From assembly GCF_000143535.2 (NCBI RefSeq), contig NC_037317.1, positions 2,232,001 through 2,296,000 on the forward strand: a stretch of DNA of 64,000 nt, read 5' to 3'. Each line of letters begins with the position of its first letter. Position 1 is the first letter of the stretch. The notes beneath the pieces were generated by a model that saw only the letters and a program-made list of their open reading frames with translations, made no database searches and was not told the DNA's origin. The DNA is from Botrytis cinerea B05.10 (lineage: Eukaryota; Ascomycota; Leotiomycetes; Helotiales; Sclerotiniaceae). The position numbers and the translations under genes were made by a program. Shown in pieces: positions 22,228 through 34,773 of this stretch.

Positions 22228-24569
22228 ATGGACGCCCGAGTAAGTTCTTCTCTCCTTCTTCGTGCTGCTGGCGTTGGTATAATTATTGTGGTGGTGGTGG
22301 TGGTGGTGGGAGTGCCGGATCGTTCTTTCCTCCTTTCTTCCAAGATTCATTACTACACGATTACCCAATCTCAAGCAATCTTCTTTTACTTTCGTAATCT
22401 CCTCACCCTTCGATCTACATTCCACCTCATCACCCTGTCAACTTCATTTCAATCTTCTTAGATTCTATTCAATTGCAGACAAATCAAACTGACATTAAAT
22501 GTTTTAATAGCCCCAAAGACCTTCACGACTTACTCAAGCCAATGCTAACGGCGATGAGAACATCGCACCTTTAATTACCAAACAACAATCAACTCTACAT
22601 CAAAAACACAAGTCCACAGGAGCCTTAACAAATATGTTAGCAGTCGGAGGACTCAAGGCTGCTGCCAAGAGAACTGCATTTGGAGATGTTAGCAATACTG
22701 CAAAGAATTTGACTACTATTCGGGACGAGTCTTCCGGTAATGGCAAGTCTGTCGAGACTATCAAGCCTATTGCTACTCAGGATAAGTCGGCTGCACTTTC
22801 AAAGCCAGCACAACGACCACTTAACAACGGCCTCAAAGCACCATTAGCTACATCTACTTCCGAACAACCTTCTATTGCTCCACTTCCAAAACAACCTCAA
22901 CCAAACCACACCAAGCGCAATACCTTGGCTAAGAAAGGTGCTGTATACAAGGATACCGAAAATGAAAACATTCAACCACTTGCACAAAAGCCAATTGCCT
23001 CGACTAGTTCAGCTCACCAAACCCTCGGCCCTAGACATGCTAAGAGTCAACCTGATATCAAGGCCGAGCAACCAGTTTTACGACGAACACAGAGCAAACA
23101 GTTGAACAATCCCGTCGACAATGCCGAACCTACAATCTATCACAACGCTTCGGAACATCCCTTGAAAGAGAACGTCAACGAATCTCACCTCCGATCTATC
23201 GAGGAAAAGGACGAGTCTGCTATCGCCGAGAAATTGAAGTCACAAAAGCAATTGCCAGCTGCACCAATTGCTTCCGAACCCGAAGAATATTGGCCTGAGG
23301 ATGAAGAAGAGACATATGACGACCAAGGATATACAACCGCCCATTCGTTCCGAGGGGAGAATACCACCGGAGGAGCAACCACAATTGTCGTCCCAAAAGT
23401 CACAAACAAGGTTAAGAAGGAGCTTGAAGATGCCAAGATTCTCGTTGAGTCTGTTCGAACCCAGGAAGATATTGAGGATGAAATGTGGGATACCAGCATG
23501 GTGGCTGAGTATGGCGAAGAGATCTTTTCATACATGAGAGAGCTTGAGGTTAGTGATTCTATTATTCATTATTGTACTTCGGGAAAAACATCGTTAGTCC
23601 AGCCTATCATGGGATGATCATAACGGTCACTATTAAGATCTTACTTCTTCACGCCACCTCTTATTGATTTTTATCTACAATTTGCTGACAAACTTTCTAC
23701 CACAGAATAAGCTTCTTCCCGACCCACACTACATGGATACACAAGCAGAGATTCAATGGTCGATGCGATCTGTTTTAATGGATTGGTTGGTCCAAGTTCA
23801 CCAACGATTTTCTCTACTACCTGAGACCCTCTTCCTTTGCGTCAACTACATTGATAGATTCCTTTCGAAGAAGGTTGTTTCGCTTGGCAAACTTCAATTG
23901 GTTGGTGCCACCGCCATCTTTGTTGCTGCCAAGTACGAAGAAATTAACTGTCCTTCTATCGGAGAGATCGTCTACATGGTTGATGGTGGTTATAGTAGCG
24001 AAGAAATTCTCAAGGCAGAGAGATTCATGCTCAGCATGCTTCAGTTCGAATTGGGATGGCCGGGACCAATGAGTTTCCTCCGTCGCATCAGTAAGGCTGA
24101 TGATTATGATCTCGAAACTCGAACATTGGCCAAATACTTCTTGGAGGTCACCATCATGGATGAAAGATTTGTTGGTAGCCCACCAAGTTTCGTTGCTGCT
24201 GCATCCCATGCTGTTGCTAGGTTCATGCTCAGCAAAGGTGATTGGTCTCCAGCCCATGTTTATTACTCTGGATATACATGGAATCAGTTGAAGCCACTCG
24301 TTTCTTTGGTCATTGAGTGCTGCGAGAATGCTCGAAAACATCACGCTGCTGTCTTTGAGAAATATTCCGATCGCCGTTACAAGAGAGCATCTACTTATGT
24401 TGAAGATCAAATGATTAAGGGCTTTCAAATTCCAGGTATCAATCGCCGCCGACAATCTCCATCTGTTCCAGCTCCTTTACGCCTCGATTCTCAATACCAA
24501 AACGTTTCCTTTGACCCATTGCTGTCCATCGAGGAGAACTCTCAGCGAATGGTTCAAGCAAGAACCTAA
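22228..24569 (+). CDS. nimE: G2/mitotic B-type cyclin (637 aa)
   Basis: Three exons: 22228-22239 (a 12-nt first exon encoding only MDAR), 22511-23548 and 23706-24569, all joined in phase 0 with GTAAGT and GTTAGT donors and TAG/CAG acceptors. Exon 3 is the conserved core: HYMDTQAEIQWSMRSVLMDW begins the first cyclin box, continuing with LPETLFLCVNYIDRFLS and KYEEINCPS, then the second box (YFLEVTIMDERF, SHAVARFML). This is typical of CDK1 partners such as Aspergillus NimE and yeast Clb. The N-terminus is long and disordered, with a destruction-box-like RTAFGDVSN (residues 58-66) and a KEN box (residues 223-225), matching APC/C-driven degradation. The product should activate CDK1 for entry into mitosis. 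The 271-bp first intron is long for this window. Confidence 0.93.
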
Positions 24570-25946
24570 GAATCTTAATTACAGTAATCTTTCATAACAA
24601 CACATCACACGACATTCAATTCACTGTATTTTATTGGACCAGATACGATTTTGAATCGATTACCATCCCTTTGGCATTTCGATTTAAACAACACCTGAGT
24701 CCACTTTTACCATACCCCTTCAATAGACCATATTGCTTCACAGTGGCGTTGGCGGCGTTGCATACAAACTCAATTGGTTGCCGTCATCACTTTGCACAGC
24801 GCATAATGGTTGGCTTTTATTTTACTAGTTTTGTTCTTCTCCTTCCTGGTTTTTTAGTGAGGGAGAGGGTTTTGCTCAATGACATGGCTTTTTTATCCTC
24901 TTCTGGAATTTAGGGCACATACACTTGCAGCATCACGACTTTCATGATCTGATGATACCACGACTTTTTAAGTTACTTGCTTTTTACCAGGTGCAGGAGG
25001 GACAATGGATTGGGGGAGGGGAGGAAAATCAAGGCAAATGGGCGGCAATATATCCATTGATCGGATATGTACTGCTTATCATTTTACATCAATATGGGGA
25101 GTTTAATGGCAGGGGACGGTTCTGTATTTTTTTCTTCTCTTATTGCAATTGTTTCGTCGTCGGAGTTCTGATTCCCATTCACGGATGGGGTTGGAATGAA
25201 TTGTAGTCCCAAGATACCATGGAGAAGTATTGGCATATGGTAAAAATACTTCATATCAAAAAATAAAGTTAAGATGATTATATATCTATGTGTTTTGTTG
25301 TGACTTGTGTGATGAATGAAATTGTGGGATTTTAGAAGATTACTGTAGATATAAGGCGTAGGAAAAAGATACATGTAATGAGATGAAGCAATCTGACAAA
25401 TGCAACTGTCTGTGAATTTAAATTATCCGAAAGGGGGAATTGCGGGATGGACGGAGGACTCGCTTCTTTTTGAATTCTCCCCCTGAAAATTGGGTTGAGG
25501 AAGTAGATAGGTAGAGAGGCAGCATATGATGAGGGAAAATTAGAGTAGTGAGAGTAGGAAGGGAGGGGCTGGCGACCGTGAAGAATATCAGCGAGGAATA
25601 AATACTGGGGAGGCTCGTAGGTAAGCCGGATACCAAGGCCGTGGAAGTGATGGGAAGTCGGGAGGGCAAAGGAAGAGGAAAGGAAAGAGGGACAGGAAGG
25701 TTTCTTGGGTGGGATTGGGGTGGATTGGGGTGGGATTGAGATGGGAGGTTGAATTCTGTGTTCAGCTTCTTACTGGAGGACTGGAGAGAGAAAGAAACAC
25801 CGCTGGTTGATTTGGTTGTGGGTTTTTGATTTTGGGTTTGGGTTCGGGTTCGGGTTCGGGCTTGGTTGAGGTGTAGAATTTTGGTGCTGGGCTGGGTAGC
25901 ATGTAACGAATAAGTTAATGTTCGATATTGGGTGTCTAGTAATAAA

Positions 25947-26009
25947 TAGTTGATAGTAGATAGTAGATGGTAGATAGCAGATAGCAGATAGCAGATAGTA
26001 AATAGTAAA
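25947..26009. repeat. Degenerate GATAGTA/GATAGCA tandem repeat
   Basis: About eight imperfect 7-mers of the type AGATAGT/AGATAGC. A similar degenerate tract lies at 30195-30262, on the other side of the carrier gene. Confidence 0.8.
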
Positions 26010-27025
26010 TGCCCTAGCAAGCTGCTATCTATGTATAAGTGATCAGGTGTTGAACGACCCTCAAACTCTATCGGTAGTTCTTCAAAGATAGCCGAGATTT
26101 AACTACACCTCGTCCCCTAGTCTCCTAGTCTCCGAGTAGCGATAACAACGTTGTATTATTTACAGCGTAGTTTCATAATTGTGGTACCTTTCTTCAGGTA
26201 TCCATTCTTGGGGGGGCGGGGGGGACGGGACGACACGAATATATGCGCACGTATCGAACAGGATTTGCGGGCTGGCAGAACTGTGGCTGTTGGTCCGGTA
26301 ATTGAGAATGGAGGAAAGGAAGACAAGACATGTTGGACGGGGTGCCGAGGAGCGGAGAGCGAAGATTGATGAGGACAGAATAGAGCAATGCCAGGGAGAT
26401 AGAGTTACATCTACGATCCTCCTGCGGCTTGGCAATACTTTGACGTTTTACTCTGATGTCTGTACTCCATACATCAGATGATAGATTTCCAAGAGGACAA
26501 GAGGAATCGAGTCGTTGGTCTTTCCTCGGGCTTGCCGGCATTGTGTGTAGCAGGATTCAGCATTCATCAACATTGACCTATGTGAAATTTGAGAATAAGG
26601 ATATAAATTCTAGATGTTAATATATATCTATATATAAATATATATATATATACTTCATGAAGTGAATACAAACGAATAGAACAATTTCCCCAAGACTCTC
26701 CCTACTCTCCCTCCCCAATCATCACGTTCAATCCATTGCTAATGAATTTGAAAGTGGGTGAGAGTTTTCGCACTTTCTTCTCTTCTGTGGAATCCATTTT
26801 ATTAATGAACCCGGCACTCTTCGGAATCAATCCCGACTCAAAATTTAATTTTTGTTTTCTTTCAGTCATGCCAGCCCAGATTCGCCCCCATCTTCCCCAG
26901 TATTAATTTCCTCTCCAATTGGAGAAATCGTTGAATTGCTTGGAGCTAGATAAAAGTTTGGGTGGTCCCGTTGTCTTGTTCTTTTTAACTTCAATTGAGG
27001 AAAAGAGATAAATAAATAAAAGAAA

Positions 27026-27051
27026 GTTGACCGTTGACCGTTGACCGTTGA
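27026..27051 (+). repeat. (GTTGACC)3 tandem repeat
   Basis: Three perfect copies of the 7-mer GTTGACC and a partial fourth, about 290 bp before the carrier ATG. The copies could be binding sites, but nothing in the sequence proves it. Confidence 0.85.
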
Positions 27052-27339
27052 GTTTTTGCTTGTCGTACCAATTCACCAATCGTCAGCTCGCTCACGATAC
27101 CCTCTGAAAAGGAAAACGAAAAAAAAAAAAAAAAGGAAAAATCATTCTACGCCTGACAACTCGACAATTCAATTCCTGTTAGAGTGCGGAAACTCCAGGA
27201 AACTCCACAATTCCTCGCAGATCTTTCTCCGAAGTTCGGTCCATCATTCAAAAGGAACTCACACGAAGCACACAGTGTCCTGTCCATTGGACGAATTTAA
27301 TACACTATTTGGAGAGTCGCAGATTCAAAGGGTCAAGAT

Positions 27340-29592
27340 ATGACTGGGACAGATCTCACAACGGCGAAGGAGGTGGTGAAGGAGTCATTGCTGGGCTCAA
27401 CCGTGGCAGGGGACATTCAACTTTCCGCTCAATCGAAAGCTACCTTTGAGAAGAATTCGCGGAAGGATGAGTCTGGCGCAGAGGATTATATGACTGAGGA
27501 AGATTTTGTAAATGCCATTGCGCCGCAAGGAGAAGATTATGTGAGTCGGGTTTTTGCTTTTATGCCATTCCTCCTTTGTAAGAGTCATAACTAATTTAAT
27601 CGATTTTCTTTTAGCACAAAATCCAACGAGAACAATATGCAATTCTATTCCGTGTGGCCGATCAAAGAAATACTGGGAAGATCAGTCTACACGATTGGGG
27701 AACCTTCGAAAACCTCCTTGCCAAACCCGATGCCGAATATGAGATCGCATTCCGTCTCTTCGATGTCGAGCGAACCGGCACTGTCAAATATGAGGATTTG
27801 AAAAAGTTATATGAATTGAACAAGGGGCCGGATTCCATACCTTTCGATTGGAGTTGCGAATGGGCTACTTTGTACAGTGGAGGAAAGAAGAGAAGACACG
27901 ATTTGACTTATCCACAATTCTCGCAGATGCTCCGAGGTTTACAAGGAGAGAGAATACGTCAAGCTTTCCACCACTTTGATAAAGATGGCGATGGATATAT
28001 TGAACCTGAGGAGTTTCAAAGAATCATTCTCGAAACTGCCAAACATAAGCTCTCGGATCATCTTCTCGAAAATTTACATACGCTCTGCAATATCTCGGCT
28101 GGCAGCAAGATTTCATATGCAAATGTTAGAGCTTTCCAAAATATGATTAGGGAGATGGATTTGGTCGAGATGGTTATTCGACAGGCAACTGCAGAAAGCA
28201 CCGATGGAAAGATTACCAGAACAGATTTCCTAAATGAAGCTGCAAGAATTACCAGATTTTCTCTCTTCACTCCTATGGAAGCCGATATTTTGTTCCACTT
28301 TGCCAGTCTGGATAATCCTTCTGGCAGACTTGGATTGTCTGACTTCGCAAAGGTCCTCGATGCCTCATGGCGCAATCCTTTGTACAATGCCTACGAAAAA
28401 AAGGGTAACGGCAATGGTGCACAAGCAGCTGGTGGAAGTGTTCTGTACAGCGTTCTCGAATCTGTACATCATTTCGCATTGGGAAGTTTAGCAGGAGCTT
28501 TCGGTGCATTTATGGTATACCCTATCGATCTCGTCAAAACTCGTATGCAAAATCAAAGATCTTCAAGAGTCGGAGAAATGTTGTACAAGAATTCTTGGGA
28601 TTGTGCTAAGAAGGTTGTGCGCAATGAGGGGTTCAAGGGTTTATATTCTGGCGTTATACCACAACTTGTTGGTGTTGCTCCCGAAAAGGCTATTAAATTG
28701 ACAGTCAATGATCTTGTTCGTGGCCATTTCTCCACCAAGGATGGCAATATTCAACTTAAGCATGAAATTCTTGCTGGTGGTATGGCCGGTGGTTGTCAAG
28801 TGGTAAGCTAACATTTACCCCTCCGCCCCACTTTTGAAAGTATACTAAAATCACGCACAGGTCTTCACTAACCCCCTTGAGATCGTCAAAATTCGTCTAC
28901 AAGTTCAAGGAGAAGTCGCTAAAAGTGTTGAAGGCACTCCTCGCCGCTCAGCTATGTGGATCGTTCGTAACCTTGGTCTTGTTGGTCTCTACAAAGGAGC
29001 ATCGGCATGTCTCCTCCGTGATGTTCCTTTCTCCATGATTTATTTCCCTACATATAACCATTTGAAGCGCGACTTCTTTGGTGAAAGTCAGACCAAGAAA
29101 TTAGGCGTCTTGCATTTATTGACTGCAGGTGCCATTGCTGGTATGCCAGCCGCTTATTTGACCACACCTTGTGATGTCATCAAAACCAGATTACAAGTTG
29201 AAGCCAGAAAAGGTGAATCTCAATATACATCTCTTCGTCATGCCGCAAAAACCATCTTGAAGGAAGAAGGGTTCAAAGCATTCTTCAAGGGTGGACCGGC
29301 TCGTATCCTTAGATCCTCCCCACAATTCGGTTTTACATTGGCTGCATATGAAGTTCTTCAAAATATTCTTCCAATGCCGGGCCATGCCAAGGATGAGAGA
29401 CCTCATGTGGGTGTAGCGGCTGCGGGCGCATTGCCAGGTCAGGAGGGACCCCTTCATTATTTGAGGAGTAGAAATGCGATGAAGATCATTTTGGATTTGG
29501 ATCAGGAGTTTGGGAGAGTGAAGATCCCTGGAAAGGAAAAGTGGATGGGATTACCTAGAGCGATTGGTGGAAATGGTGCTGGAAGTGCTTAG
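27340..29592 (+). CDS. AGC1: Mitochondrial aspartate/glutamate carrier with EF-hands (706 aa)
   Basis: Three exons: 27340-27540, 27615-28802 and 28861-29592, with phase-0 introns (GTGAGT...TTTTAG; GTAAGC...CGCACAG). The N-terminal half holds EF-hand repeats; the clearest is [12 protein letters not shown] at residues 189-200, a full calcium-binding loop, with weaker ones such as [12 protein letters not shown]. The C-terminal half (from about residue 350) has three mitochondrial-carrier repeats with signatures [18 protein letters not shown] and TPCDVIKTR. This fusion is the architecture of the human aralar/citrin (SLC25A12/13) family: a calcium-regulated exchanger of matrix aspartate for cytosolic glutamate in the inner mitochondrial membrane, part of the malate-aspartate shuttle. 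Length fits filamentous-fungal members. Confidence 0.95.
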
Positions 29593-30961
29593 AGGGATAG
29601 AAGGGAAATTTATAGGAGTTGAGGGAAATGGAGGCGAGGGGAGTGAAAAAACAAATAGAGAAAGAAAGAACGAAAGAGAAATTCATGACTTACATGCATG
29701 TATTTGGATTAATTGGATGGTGTCTGATTTGATTTGGGACCTGGGCGTAGGTTTAGACTGATAAATCGATATGAATAGACATGATGGGATAGAATCGATG
29801 AGTGGTAGGGAGGCAGGTAGGTGGGGGAAAGAGAAATGGGGAAGGGGTATGGATTTAGATCTTTAGATCTTCTTTGGATGGCTTTTTTTTGGTGATGGAA
29901 AGATGGAAAGATGGTTAAATGGTTAGGTGGGGAGAGAAAGGAGGGGAAGGAATGAGGGAAGAGAGGAGAGGGAAGAAGATATAATTAGGGGCTGCTTATA
30001 TATTTAAAGTTCGGGTTAGAGGTGGACAGATAGATGGATGGATGGATGGATAGATACATTTATGAAATGGTTCAATTTTTTTCTCAATCTCTTTGTTTAT
30101 GTAGGATTTTTGAGGCTTAGGAGTGTGAGAGTGCAGGAGTGTGAGAATGTGAGTATAAGAGTATAAGAGTATGAAATGATTGTAATGATTAAGCGATAAA
30201 TGGTAAGTAATAGATAATAGGTGATACATGATAGATGGTAGATGGTAGGTAGTGGGTAGGATGGAAGAGAGGGGAGAGAGCGTGTCTGGCTAAGTGCCTC
30301 AAGCTGCTAGGTAATGCTTGTTGGGTTGGGGATACTGGATAGATGATGAAGAGGAAGTGAGGGTGTGGAGAGAGGGTATCACGTGGTTGGTGCTTGCTTA
30401 GCTTGTTTTTGTACTTATTCGTGTGTGCTTTCATCCGTCTTCCATTTCATGATTCATAAATCATTCATCGTAACCCCGAGTAGGTAATTATCATAGAGCG
30501 TGGATTCGGGGTGTGAAAAGGTCCTCGTAACTTGGTTGCATACTTGTTTTTCTGTCCATTTGTTCATTTGTTCGTTTATTCATTTATCTATTTACGATAT
30601 GATATCACTTCTGTGTCTCTATGGGTGGGAAGATTTCATGAGGCGCTTCATACCCTGTTCTGTAAGCCACAGGGGCAGTTCCAGACTCAATTGCAAAAGT
30701 ACCATGCAGACCTCGGGGTTGAACAAAAGTACCATGTCAAGGATAAGGTTACTGGGGTTGAAAACAAAAGGACCACGCATGAGGTATCAGCAAGGCTGAA
30801 GGAGATTCTAGGTTTGCGGCTGGGATATATGAAGCTTTGGACTTCGCCGGTTTTTCGTGGTCATATTATTTAATTGTCGTTTTAATTGTATCTTTACTCT
30901 CGCTGTGTTTCGATACTTTGACTTCAGTATTTGAAACTATCAGCTCGGGCGGGCTGGAGAA
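29593..30961. other. Intergenic, low-complexity
   Basis: Purine-rich on the plus strand. It contains a GGAT tract (about 30031-30052) and a degenerate GATAG/GATGG tract (30195-30262). A short frame near 30670-30870 contains a weak internal repeat around the word AAAGTACCATG (about 30696 and 30727) and may be part of the 5' UTR of the next gene. No gene is supported. Confidence 0.5.
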
Positions 30962-32652
30962 ATGGTTGAGATGGCCACCAATCTTGACTTTAACCTCGAC
31001 GTTGAGACATTGTCGCAAGAATTTACAGGGAATTTTTGGGAGGGCTTCAATGCATCGGGAGGTTTCGATTATGGTATTGGACGATTGGAAGTCGAACCTA
31101 GCGCTCTCGATCGATCAGCACCTTCCATACATTCATGGCCCTCACCATCTACTGGTCTCAATCCATGGTCCCCGCCTTCATTGTCCTCCTACGATGCGCC
31201 TACCTCGCCTCCAATTACTACAGCTAACGAGGACCTATCTATGGTCAGGTCTATGTTACCCCCGCCAAAGGCTGCTTCTAGACTCGCTCCCAGTGAACAC
31301 TCTGCAGAGGAGTGGGAGAGCCAGAGATCAATTTTCACGCAACTCTACCTGACCGAAGGCAAGAGTCTCAAGGAAGTGATGGAAACCATGGAGAGTAAAT
31401 ATGGATTTCGTGCAACGTGAGTTTTTCCAGGGTTGGTGACTGCTACCTACAACAGCTAATCGATTCGAAACTCTAGGCCACGACAATATAAGCGACGAAT
31501 TGAACAGTGGAAGCTGGACAAGAACATCAAGGAAAATGATATGAGAGTTATTCTGCGAAAAGACTTGAAAAGGAAACGTGAAGGGAAGAAGAGCGAGTTT
31601 CGAATTAGTGGCCGGGAAATTGAACCAAAGAAAATCCAACGCTTCGCGCAGAGATACAAAGTAACCGAGGAGACAATCCTTGACTTTAATGTTGGTATGA
31701 TAATTCTGGAAGCGATCGTGTTGTTGATATTCAATACTAATTTATCTAGAAACTCCTTGTTATATTGATTGCGATACCCCGGCACCGATCATTGAGGATG
31801 AAGCCATTCAACATCATACGAGGGAAGAAGACAGCACTAAAGTCTCAACAACACTTCCTCTACCAGGCGCACTGGTGAACCAGGGCCAGGACCGAGAGAC
31901 TGTGATAGCTAATGCTAGAAAAATGGTCCTAGATCGGTTCATTCGGGAACCTGGTCTTGCCATTCCGAGTGAATCTGCATTTGATCTCTCTGTCCTCAAG
32001 TATTCTCCCGAACTGGATGGCGTGTCGGACGAAGTGGTTAATAGATGGATCAGATACGTAAGATTTCATATTCTCTCTATACGAGACTATCAATTTCAGT
32101 TTCCTTGATAACTAACATTGATCGTAGAGACTCCACGAATTCCTTTTTTTATTGTCGCCCGTTTTTTTATTGTCGCCCGATATTCGCTCTGAGGCTCCCG
32201 ATTTTGACATTCCCCTATCATCCAATAATTTCCCTCACGATCACGATATTCTACTGAAAAAGTCAGACCAAATATCGCGCAGTATTCTTTTACTCGGATT
32301 CTGGCTTTTCAAGCAAAATTTTCCTGAGGATAATTGGACGAAGAAAGACTTCGAGGTAATCTGCGAGGGTCACATTTTTGAGTACCTGTTGCGTTGTTGC
32401 GTCGCATACCACTGTAAAGAGCGAGGTTCGGAACGAGAACGTCTGTTATGGAGTCATTTTACAAAACGCGTCTCTATCCCATGTTTTGAGGACTTCCTAA
32501 ATTTTGAATATTCTATGTCTCCGATGAAGTTTTACAGGCTCAGATATTTTGCTTGGGATTTGTTTAGCATGGAAATTTTGCGTATCGATGATTGGAATAA
32601 TTTTGTGGAGAGAGCAAAAAGGGAATTGAACCTTATGGTTAAGTCAATTTGA
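30962..32652 (+). CDS. Clr5-domain protein (501 aa)
   Basis: Four exons: 30962-31416, 31477-31694, 31750-32057 and 32128-32652. The joins keep phase (2, 1, 0) with donors GTGAGT, GTATGA and GTAAGA. Residues 116-170 form a Clr5 domain: a basic/aromatic helix pair beginning EEWESQRSIFTQLYL, then GKSLKEVMETME and, across the first intron, PRQYKRRIEQWKLDKN. Clr5 was named after a fission-yeast silencing factor. In filamentous ascomycetes the domain marks large families of mostly uncharacterised nuclear proteins. The N-terminus (residues 40-110) is Ser/Pro-rich; the C-terminal part has no recognised domain. ATG 30962 is in frame with a second ATG at 30971. Exon 4 starts with an 18-bp in-frame duplication. 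Confidence 0.85.
32144..32179 (+). repeat. 18-bp perfect in-frame tandem duplication in the Clr5 gene
   Basis: Two perfect adjacent copies (32144-32161 and 32162-32179) each consist of T7 followed by ATTGTCGCCCG. They lie 16 bp into exon 4 and add six codons (FLLSPV / FLLSPD) without breaking the frame. Confidence 0.9.
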
Positions 32653-33889
32653 GGTGCTTGCTTTCATAGGGAGACCAAAGATGTAACTATCGGATAATCT
32701 GGAAATACAGCGGTCTTGCATGAAGATATAGGAACTTTGTTCTAATGGCCATACTATTGTGCTTCAAGGGTTGGGATTATCAAATCACAGAGTGCTGAAT
32801 AAACCGAGGCTCTGATACAGAGTATCTGGAAATTACTTGGGATGAAACCGTTTTGCAGTCGTGGAAGATTTGGAGAAAGATAGGAGGAGAGGGTGGAATA
32901 TGTTTCCCGACAACAGTTCGTTTGGCTACTGGACGTTGTTGAAATTTTGTTGTTTCAATTCGAACAAAACTAGCATGTATCACAATCATGATGACACTTT
33001 GAACTGGAGAACAAAAAAAAATCAATCGACGAGTTGTCATTACTGATACGTTTGAATGTGAGTCTGCAAAATTACTTTAAAGGGAATGTCTATCTATACT
33101 ATACGCCTGGTATATATCAATTAGAAGAGGAAATGAAAGGCTGTTATTGGGCTCAACGGATATTATGTAAATGAAAGATTGTTGTGGGTTCGTGGGTATC
33201 ATCGAAATGCGGGATTTAAAGGGGGGGGAAAGAGGAAGGTGAAGTTCTTTTGTATTTGTATTGCGCGTCATTTTCGGTGTCATTAGAGATACTAGGATAT
33301 TTGTTTCTATTTTCAGCAATCTCATTCTTTTTTTTCTAATTACATTCATCATCTTGCCTGTATCTTTTTTTTTTTTTTTTTTTTTTTTTGTGATATCACA
33401 CCTCTCGTTCCATCAGATACAAAGCACCATAGTTTTCCCTTCACACTCTCTCTTCTCCTCCTCATCATATCTGTGTGGTTTCTGATATTCATCACCAGGG
33501 TGAATAAGTGAGCGAGGAGGGTCTTGGTCTTTCTCGTCTTTCGCATTGCACCCTAAAAGTCTCATTGTTCCCATTTCCTTTCATTTCCATTCTTTTACAT
33601 TCATCGCACCGTCCTCTTTCCCATCTAATCACAAGGTCCCATAACTCCTCCCTCCTCTCCTCTCAATCGCATCCGTATCCCCACTCACATCCCTCACGCC
33701 CCTCTGAAACTCCAAATCCGTCTCCGTCAACTCATTCTCTTTCTTCTTCCCCGCTGTCTCGCTTAACCCCTCGAGATCCGTAGCTGGAGCTCTCGGCTCC
33801 ACTTTCTCTTTTTCGGATTCGGGTGCAGATGTTAGATCTACGAAATTTACCCCGTCTTTTGGCCAGGGTTGAGGGTCGGGGAATAAGGT
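32653..33889. other. Intergenic, T25 tract
   Basis: The 3' flanks of two convergent genes. It contains a 25-nt poly-T run (33365-33389) and a C/T-rich stretch (33580-33780). No supported gene. Confidence 0.55.
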
Positions 33890-34773
33890 TTATGGAGAGG
33901 ATGTGGATAGGGGGGAAGTGGGCGATTGCGGGATGGCGGATAGTCGACGTTTGATTTCTTTGGCTTTTTGGCCCGAGAGCACGAATTCGGCGTCGGAGGG
34001 GTGGGGGGCAAATCCTACTTCTTTCTTTGGGGGCAGTGGAACTTGGGATTGGGGATTGCTGGGCTTGGTGGGTGGTTTGGCTTTGGTTTGGGTTTGGAGT
34101 TGGAGTTGGTTTAGGGGGGATGTGTCGCGGGGAGTTATACCGACGGTTTTGCGTAGGATGTAGAGGGTGCTCCAGTAGATGAGGAGGAGGCTGAGGAGAG
34201 AGACGAAGAAGAGACCGAGGAGGGTGGAGGTGAAGTCGAGAGCTTCTTGGAGTTGGGTGAGGACTTGGAAGGAGAGGGTGTTAGTTTCGGGATTTGAAGA
34301 GATACATGAGGGGTGGGGGAAGTGATACTCGAGATTATCATTTGGGTGGCTTGGAGGGAAGTGTGATGCAAGGAAAAAGAACGCTTACGAGAAATAGAAG
34401 TACTGGTAGGCGGAGGAATGGAAATTGGAGTTGCGCTTTGTAAGAGAGAAGATGGGTCTGCTGATATGTGGGATGGGGAGAGAGTTTGAGAAGCTGTGTG
34501 ATGAGCTGGAGGTATGGGAGTGGTTGAGGATGAAGAGATTGAGGTTTGTGAGAGTGAAGGTGATGGTGAGGATGAGGGGGTTGGGTTTGAAGAGGAAGAG
34601 ATAATTGAGATTGAAGATGGAGGAGATGAGATGACTGTGATGGAGGAAGAAGGAATAGTCGGTGTCGAGAAGACGGTAGAAGTGGTGGTTGAAGAGGAAG
34701 AGATAACTGGGACTGAGGAAGACGAAATGATAGGCACCGAGGAGACGGCGGACGCGGTAGTCGAGGCGGACAT
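33890..34773 (-). CDS. Ser/Thr-rich single-pass membrane protein (about 252 aa, spliced)
   Basis: Proposed exons are 34773-34389 and 34263-33890. Exon 1 starts at ATG 34773 and is nearly all Ser/Thr/Pro/Ile. Its frame continues without a stop past a GTAAGC donor (34388), but the unspliced product has no useful features. Splicing to an AAG acceptor after a CTAAC branch-like motif (34264) restores a frame with a clear membrane helix (LLGLFFVSLLSLLLIYW) followed by a basic cytosolic tail (YILRKTVG...). The pattern resembles WSC/Mid2-type wall sensors or other mucin-like proteins, though no WSC domain is present. The non-CAG acceptor is the weak point; the exact splice may differ by some bases. 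Confidence 0.55.

Larger units (their letters stand above)
24570..27339. other. 2.8-kb intergenic region
   Basis: The cyclin 3' UTR and upstream DNA of the carrier gene. It contains TTCGGG-type repeats (about 25845-25861), a GATAGCA/GATAGTA tract (25947-26009), an AT-rich TATATA run (26620-26652), a 7-bp tandem repeat (27026-27051) and an A16 run (27119-27134). The 200-codon minus-strand frame at 25418-26020 is repeat-derived. Confidence 0.55.

Noticed and set aside
25845..25861. Telomere-like TTCGGG repeats
   Set aside because: The unit is not TTAGGG and the tract has only about three copies within a degenerate G-rich run.
25418..26020. 200-codon minus-strand frame
   Set aside because: The product is a translation of tandem repeats (TTCGGG and GATAGCA types) and C/T-rich sequence, with no domain.
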